Below, piece after piece: positions 60,801-64,000 of a DNA stretch of 64,000 bases. Within the stretch, counting starts at the first letter, position 1, and each line of letters opens with the position of its first letter. Where the stretch lies: assembly GCA_025618425.1 (NCBI GenBank), contig CM046850.1:4003986-4067985 (forward strand), written 5' to 3'. The DNA comes from Heliocidaris tuberculata. Its lineage: Eukaryota; Echinodermata; Echinoidea; Camarodonta; Echinometridae. The position numbers and the translations under genes are program-made. The notes under the pieces are model-generated. The model did not search any database and was not told the DNA's origin. It worked only from the letters and a program-made list of their open reading frames with translations.

Positions 60801-63800
60801 TCTCTATAAATGTAAGAAGCGACTCGTGAGTAGAGTACTTGATGCACCCGGTACACTTTAAATCAGCTACATGTAATATTTGGGGGCTGTGGTTTTGAGT
60901 GAATTCTACTATTGACTTCAAGCAGGATGTCTTGGTTAAAACAGTCTTTTGGGTAGCTTAATAGCGAAACGTGATGGCGTGTAAGAACACGGGAAAGACG
61001 CATATGACAAAATTATTTTAAATCATAATTTCATTCTATAGAGGCAGAACCAAAATAATAGGATGTAGAATTAGTATTTAACTCTATGAACATTTTTAAG
61101 CAAAATAATATGAAGAATTTTATTCAGATAAGTCTGATTGTGATTTTAGATGTACAGACAAAATTAGCAGTTTTGCTCTTAACGTCTTTCCTGCATCTTT
61201 GCGCATGATTGCATTTCGCTAAGCTACCTTAGAGCTGTTGTCTTTCAAAAGGGCTTAACCCTTTCATGACATCATTCCACATTTTGTGGTTTGGCTCAAT
61301 AACTTTGATTCAGAGCCCTAAAAAAATGTACCAGATGTATGAGTAGAAAGAGCAAAAATTTCTGCACACACTGTATCCATTTTTGTGACCATATTGTGTT
61401 TGATACCAGAAATTTTAAAAGGAAGAATAAGCTTTAAAATCCTTAAATTGGCAAGATATTGAGAGGTTCACATCATTGTTTTTTTCATCAAAATTGGCAA
61501 TTTTATCAACTTTTCAGCATATTTCTAACCATGTGTATTGTTTTCAACGACATTACACCTTATTAGAACCATGTAGCTCTAAAAGAATAAAAATATTAAT
61601 GTTGCCAATTTGAAGAACAAAAGGTGATCAATTTAGCCCTTAAATAATTCCTGTCCTGAAAGGGTTAACACTGACCAGGCTCCATGAGCAAAAGGCTCCT
61701 ATATTTTGACCCTCAGTATTAACTAAGGCTTGACTTTAAACAAGGTAGAAACCATTTTCCATTTGGAGCTGTCTGTGAGTGTGATCCATCTGTTTGCGTG
61801 CAGTCTTTATCAAGAGATGTCCTATGTTTTTAATAAATCATTAACAACAAAAAAATTTGATGAATTGGCTTATCTAGATAAACACTAGATCAGAATTTGC
61901 CTGAGGCAGCCCTGGCCCACATGCAAGACTGGACATTATGACCCCCTAAAATTCAGAGTGATCCTCCAAATGTTGATTATTGTATTCAAAGATGAAGTAA
62001 ACTCTCCTTTCATTTTATCTGTAAGAGGACCTCTTGATGTATTAAAGGAGAATGAAACCCTGGGGAAATATCCATTTTAATGAAAAGAGAGGATAGAAGC
62101 AATTTTTAAAAAGTTCCATCAAAATCGGTTACGTAATGAAAAAGTTATGAAAGTTTCAAAAGTCTCAGTTTACTTCTATGGCGATCCTCAAATTGGCAAT
62201 GTTGCTTCAAAGTGACAGTTTTAGTAGTACAACTCTCCATATGTTTTGTACATAAAATTTCATATTTTCCCCATTATCTCTCAAGGTGCAGCTTGTCTCC
62301 TTCTTAGCTCAAGATATATCATGGGACACAACATATGTTGAGTTCACAAAAAGTCAAGCAGCCTCTTTAGAGATAATGTAGAAAATATGAAATTCTGTGT
62401 ACAAAACATATGGAGAGTTGTACTATTAAACCTGTCACTTTGAAGCAACATTGCCAATTTGAGGATCACCATAGAAAGTAAATTGAGACTTTTCAAACTT
62501 TCATATCTTTATCATTTCGTAACCGATTTTGATGGAACTTTTTAAAATTGCTTCTCTCTATCCTCTCTTTTCATTAAAATTGATTTTTCCCCAGGGTTTC
62601 ATTCTCCTTTAAATTGTGGAGCACTTCCTCTGACAAGGTATTTTGTCAGCATTTTGTCTCTCTGATACCAGCTTTTTGTCTTGTCAAGGGTGTGCCATTT
62701 TAAAATGAAATCCCCACATATTGCAACCTTTAACACTATGACTGATTGTTGTACAGATGACAAGTTTGATATCTGGGAGCTCTAATAATCCTTCAAGGCA
62801 AACTTTGTAATCACTCAGGGAAAATCTTTTTAAATTGCATATCTTTTGTCTTGTGCTCTATCTGTGTCCTTTTCTCTCCTCTTCAGGCCATTCCGGTCAA
62901 TCTACAGGAAGACAGGGACTCCCTCATGGGCTAAAGTCACAGAGCTGAAGAAAGGAAAGATCTATGTAGAGGTGAGTCAGGATGGGGTTGGATAAGAATA
63001 TAAATCTCTGAAGTCCCTGATAATTAGTCTTTAATTTTGTGTAGCTCAGTGATATTTCAAGTCATGCCTTAAAACTCATCAATATCAGGAAATGTGTAAA
63101 TAATGCATTGATTGGAAGTGCCTGCATCTTTGAATGTCTTTAACAGAAGTAAGGCACCACACAAATGCTGTGAATCATCATTATCATCATCATCATTATT
63201 ACATTCTTCCTTTGTTTTGTTTTTTTATATTTTCTTATATAAATTTGTTGATTCTCAATAATGAAAATAATAATGTGGCTTCTTGTACAGTGCTCGTGTC
63301 CAACACACCGTGATTCTCCTGGTGCTTTAACATTTAATTCTTTGGTGGGGAGGAGGCATTGCGGCTGCATTTGCAAGATCATCCTAGATTTTCAGGATAT
63401 TTCTCTGTCCAATAAATGTCTTTCTTTGGCCATTTACATTTTAGGGGCTCTTCTGTTTAAGGTAAACTGTATGCCATTGACCAACATACTCAAACTGTCA
63501 CTGTTAGGACTCTTGAGTGTATGAGACTTGTGTGTTGTTTTGAAGTATAAAAATATCTGGGAATTTTAATATGGAACTGAAAGTTTGTTATCCATGAGTT
63601 GTAGATGTTGCTTGCAAACTCATGAATTTCTTTACAAAGACTATTTTCTCTCCATAGTCTTATTCTCATACACATGACCTTTTTGTCTCTAGGGGAACGT
63701 GGAGCAGTTTACACAACTGACAGACTGGCACGGTTCGGGTGTGTTGTACTTTGGAGACCATGTATACAGCGATCTAGTAGAACCATGTCTGAAGAACGGT

Positions 63801-63833
63801 TGGAGGACAGGGGGCATTATACCTGAACTAGAT
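46659..63833 (+). CDS. NT5DC2: NT5DC2/NT5DC3-like HAD 5'-nucleotidase domain gene (3' end off window)
   Basis: Whole-gene span of 12 exons with consistent phases and 405 codons so far. Family members (NT5DC2/3) are about 520-550 residues, so roughly 100-150 C-terminal residues lie to the right of the window. The N-terminus [17 protein letters not shown] is basic, with no acid until about residue 29, and fits a mitochondrial presequence. HAD motif I is GFDYDYTLA (D92 and D94), motif II is LFLITNS (T289), and motif IV is [10 protein letters not shown] (D380, D385). Other family blocks are [32 protein letters not shown] and [11 protein letters not shown]. The run DALH, GLQ and YGG-x-HIP favours NT5DC2 over NT5DC3 (recalled sequences), but invertebrates may have one ancestor of both. 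Activity of these paralogues is poorly defined; both motif I aspartates are kept. Confidence 0.87.
47001..47728. mobile_element. Inverted-repeat element in NT5DC intron 1
   Basis: CCACTCACACTTGTGCGAGG at the left is mirrored by CCTCGCATAAGTGTGAGTGG at the right. The left end also forms a perfect 12-bp hairpin with a 5-nt loop (47013-47041). The interior has GGGCTGGGCC-rich patches like those just outside its left end. Confidence 0.5.
48521..48696 (+). CDS. NT5DC2: NT5DC-like exon 2 (HAD motif I)
   Basis: The acceptor is TTGTCCAG and the donor AAG|GTATGT. It encodes [20 protein letters not shown] and [20 protein letters not shown], then [22 protein letters not shown] holds the nucleophile and acid/base aspartates (D92, D94) of the HAD fold. 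Confidence 0.9.
48741..49199. mobile_element. Hairpin element in NT5DC intron 2
   Basis: Arms of about 200 nt pair: TTTACAATGTAAAGTTAAAG with its mirror, AGGCCACAAAATCTG, ATACAGCAATTGCCATTG, and AATATTTAATTAGATTTT. It starts about 45 bp after the donor of exon 2. Confidence 0.75.
49200..50400. other. Intron stretch without coding sequence
   Basis: AT-rich, with T-, G- and C-runs (49455-49550) and ACATGTACATGT palindromes near 50103 and 50145. No exon is supported. Confidence 0.45.
50408..51190. repeat. Three-copy direct repeat, units of about 180 bp with purine-rich spacers
   Basis: Copies start near 50408, 50658 and 51027. Each has GGACTTATCCTCA (or GGACATATCCTCA), GCTGCATTT, TTGATGAAGAACAATTATGA-like and, at its end, TCTCTATGGATGC-like sequence. 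GGAGGAGG-rich spacers lie between them. Confidence 0.7.
51663..52006. mobile_element. Element with GGCGTACCCAGGGGG ends
   Basis: TAGGCGTACCCAGGGGGGTG at the left is mirrored by ATCCTGGGTACGCCA at the right. The interior contains GTCAGAGAATTTT twice, as in the 37365-37612 element. Confidence 0.6.
52423..52497 (+). CDS. NT5DC2: NT5DC-like exon 3
   Basis: The acceptor is TTTTCCAG and the donor AAG|GTAGAT; 75 nt, phase 0 to 0. It encodes [20 protein letters not shown] and then FDTKK, matching the YP-x-x-I...YNP-x-x-x-IRGLH-x-D block of the family. Confidence 0.88.
53255..53677 (-). mobile_element. TTAA-ended MITE, family A copy 5
   Basis: Reverse-oriented copy in NT5DC intron 3, with TTAAACCTTTCATGGC at the left and AAAAGGTTAA at the right. 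It is opposite in orientation to copy 6 in intron 10. Confidence 0.72.
54105..54160 (+). CDS. NT5DC2: NT5DC-like exon 4
   Basis: The acceptor is TTTTTAG and the donor AG|GTTAGT; 56 nt, phase 0 to 2. It encodes [18 protein letters not shown], matching the LLMKIDAFH-x-x-QLGT block of NT5DC2/3. Confidence 0.88.
54678..54868. repeat. Dispersed repeat, GTGGTCTTTAAAG type, copy 2
   Basis: Second copy of the repeat at 39628-39795, in NT5DC intron 4, with GTGAAACCTGTATATAAAGA and GGTCTTTCTATACAGGTG. Confidence 0.65.
55209..55305 (+). CDS. NT5DC2: NT5DC-like exon 5
   Basis: The acceptor is CTGAACAG and the donor TAT|GTGAGT; 97 nt, phase 2 to 0. It encodes [20 protein letters not shown] and then [12 protein letters not shown]. 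Confidence 0.88.
55600..55832 (-). repeat. Dispersed repeat in NT5DC intron 5, inverted to 60676-60870
   Basis: Its reverse complement matches 60676-60870 over about 190 nt: TATTTTGCTCTGTATGTTA, ATACTATATTCAAAATA, GAGTAGA-x-TACT-x-GATGCACCC. It lies between exons 5 and 6. Confidence 0.75.
56120..56191 (+). CDS. NT5DC2: NT5DC-like exon 6
   Basis: The acceptor is TTCTCTAG and the donor GAG|GTATGG; 72 nt, phase 0 to 0. It encodes [20 protein letters not shown] and NVIE, matching the QFMDIFSLPEM block of the family. Confidence 0.87.
56590..56646 (+). CDS. NT5DC2: NT5DC-like exon 7
   Basis: The acceptor is TTTTTTCAG and the donor CAT|GTGAGT; 57 nt. It encodes [19 protein letters not shown]. The following 2.4-kb intron contains a whole TTAA-flanked transposon. 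Confidence 0.86.
57487..58942. mobile_element. 1,456-bp TTAA-flanked piggyBac-like element
   Basis: The ends are a perfect 19-bp inverted repeat, TTAAAGGGTGACTAAATTA, with TTAA at each border, inside NT5DC intron 7. TTAA target duplication is the piggyBac hallmark. The interior has CRE-like TGACGT sites (57657-57683), a GC-rich patch and a 76-codon open frame at 58158. It is too short to encode a full transposase, so it is a non-autonomous or internally deleted copy. Confidence 0.75.
58158..58388 (+). CDS. Acidic 76-residue open frame inside the TTAA-flanked element
   Basis: It begins [20 protein letters not shown] and becomes basic ([12 protein letters not shown]), then Gly/Ala/Glu-rich, ending GEEK. 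Its base composition is much richer in GC than the surrounding intron. Acidic Asp/Glu/Ser-rich N-termini are usual in piggyBac transposases, so it may be the first exon of a degenerate transposase; GTGATC overlapping the stop could be a weak donor. No catalytic region is present. It could also be a chance frame. Confidence 0.35.
   Translation: MDSDRESDLEDFFEPDTNSDLSDDLSIPKEKKLKCSGKGNSTIMFEPLAEDAPGHGEGVAGEGAAGEAAAAAGEEK
59085..59145 (+). CDS. NT5DC2: NT5DC-like exon 8
   Basis: The acceptor is ATTTTCAG and the donor GTCA|GTAAGT; 61 nt, phase 0 to 1. It encodes [20 protein letters not shown], matching the AIRDVH-x-KG-x-M block. Confidence 0.86.
60010..60112 (+). CDS. NT5DC2: NT5DC-like exon 9 (HAD motif II)
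   Basis: The acceptor is ATGATAG and the donor TTTGT|GTAAGT; 103 nt, phase 1 to 2. It encodes [20 protein letters not shown] and [15 protein letters not shown]289-N290 of LFLITNS is HAD motif II. Confidence 0.9.
60536..60637 (+). CDS. NT5DC2: NT5DC-like exon 10
   Basis: The acceptor is GTCCTTACAG and the donor ACAAG|GTATAT; 102 nt, phase 2 to 2. It encodes [20 protein letters not shown] and [13 protein letters not shown], matching GM-x-x-x-VG-x-DWR-x-LFD-x-VIVQA-x-KP. The lysine of ARKP is a candidate motif III lysine. Confidence 0.88.
60676..60870 (+). repeat. Dispersed repeat in NT5DC intron 10, inverted to 55600-55832
   Basis: Forward partner of the intron 5 repeat, starting 39 bp after the donor of exon 10. 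The pair brackets exons 6-10 as inverted repeats. Confidence 0.75.
61255..61668 (+). mobile_element. TTAA-ended MITE, family A copy 6
   Basis: Forward copy in NT5DC intron 10, with TTAACCCTTTCATGAC at the left and CTGAAAGGGTTAA at the right. Confidence 0.75.
62042..62612. mobile_element. 571-bp TTAA-ended hairpin element in NT5DC intron 10
   Basis: TTAAAGGAGAATGAAACCCT at the left is mirrored at the right. Arms of about 240 nt stay paired almost to the centre near 62310: AAAATCGGTTACG, TCAAATTGGCAATGTTGCTT, CATATGGAGAGTTGTACTA on one side and their mirrors on the other. It has no coding capacity. Confidence 0.8.
62887..62971 (+). CDS. NT5DC2: NT5DC-like exon 11
   Basis: The acceptor is CCTCTTCAG and the donor GAG|GTGAGT; 85 nt, phase 2 to 0. 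It encodes [20 protein letters not shown] and KKGKIYVE, matching PFRK...L-x-KG-x-IY of the family. Confidence 0.87.
63693..63833 (+). CDS. NT5DC2: NT5DC-like exon 12 (HAD motif IV), last in window
   Basis: The acceptor is TGTCTCTAG and the donor GAT|GTAAGT; 141 nt, phase 0 to 0. It encodes [40 protein letters not shown] and GIIPELD. GDHVYSD carries the motif IV aspartates D380 and D385. Human NT5DC2/3 continue with about 100-150 more residues, so further exons lie off the right edge. Confidence 0.9.
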
Positions 63834-64000
63834 GTAAGTACTCATTATCTCTTCATTCCTGATAGATTTTTACAATACATGCTCTGACAATAGTTACTAT
63901 GCTGTCAATTTATTACACAAGTCAAATTCCAAACCTCAACCCTTGAATCAACAGTATACATAATTCTAGTCTAATCCTGTCCTTGACCCTAAACCTAAAC

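Overview
The window is eukaryotic: it is AT-rich, holds spliced genes with long introns and GT-AG borders, and is packed with interspersed repeats. An echinoderm, probably a sea urchin, is the best guess. The support is a non-LTR retrotransposon fragment with a 2A-like peptide in front of a PHD-type zinc-finger relic (a combination known from sea urchins), many fold-back elements whose ends read GGGCC plus GTTTCATAAAAC-like or GTTGCACAAAAC-like sequence, and abundant ACATGTACATGT palindromes. This is inference; no species marker was seen.

Two protein genes can be assembled from the raw sequence with every splice phase consistent. (1) A minus-strand TBC1D24/Skywalker-like gene runs from its start codon at 39931 leftwards off the window. 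Five exons are visible: 39953-39805, 34626-30025, 16884-16493, 15131-15017 and 7838-7528, coding for 1,849 residues so far. Its second visible exon is a single 4,602-nt exon encoding about 1,534 residues, including 25 copies of a unit centred on RSGSVEMFG. The last three exons encode the start of a TBC domain that resembles human TBC1D24. The rest of the TBC domain and any TLDc domain must lie left of position 1. (2) A plus-strand NT5DC2/NT5DC3-like gene (HAD-family 5'-nucleotidase domain protein) starts at 46659. Twelve exons end at 63833, coding for 405 residues, and the gene continues past the right edge. The two genes are divergent, about 6.7 kb apart from start codon to start codon.

Layout. 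1-7527: intron or 3' part of the TBC gene, with TTAA-flanked elements, a LINE C-terminal relic and a GTGATC-type repeat. 7839-15016: intron with a 497-bp hairpin element, an AGCTCAT-ended element holding about six 150-bp tandem units, and two decayed copies of the neighbouring TBC exon. 15132-16492: intron with a tandem duplication and a TTAA element. 16885-30024: 13-kb intron with a reverse-transcriptase relic, 1.17 kb of GACAGA repeats, a hAT-like element, a GTTTAAA-rich palindromic zone and two minisatellites. 34627-39804: intron, mostly unrecognised sequence. 39954-46658: intergenic, with MITEs and the 2A/PHD retroelement relic. 46849-63692: introns of the NT5DC gene, with a piggyBac-like element (57487-58942), hairpin elements and inverted repeat pairs around internal exons.

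The two genes have no visible functional link. TBC1D24-type proteins act in membrane and synaptic-vesicle trafficking; NT5DC2/3 are often mitochondrial HAD proteins of poorly defined substrate. The strongest novelty is the giant phosphosite-like repeat exon joined in frame to a TBC1D24-type domain. Splice borders are hand-called and have no transcript support.
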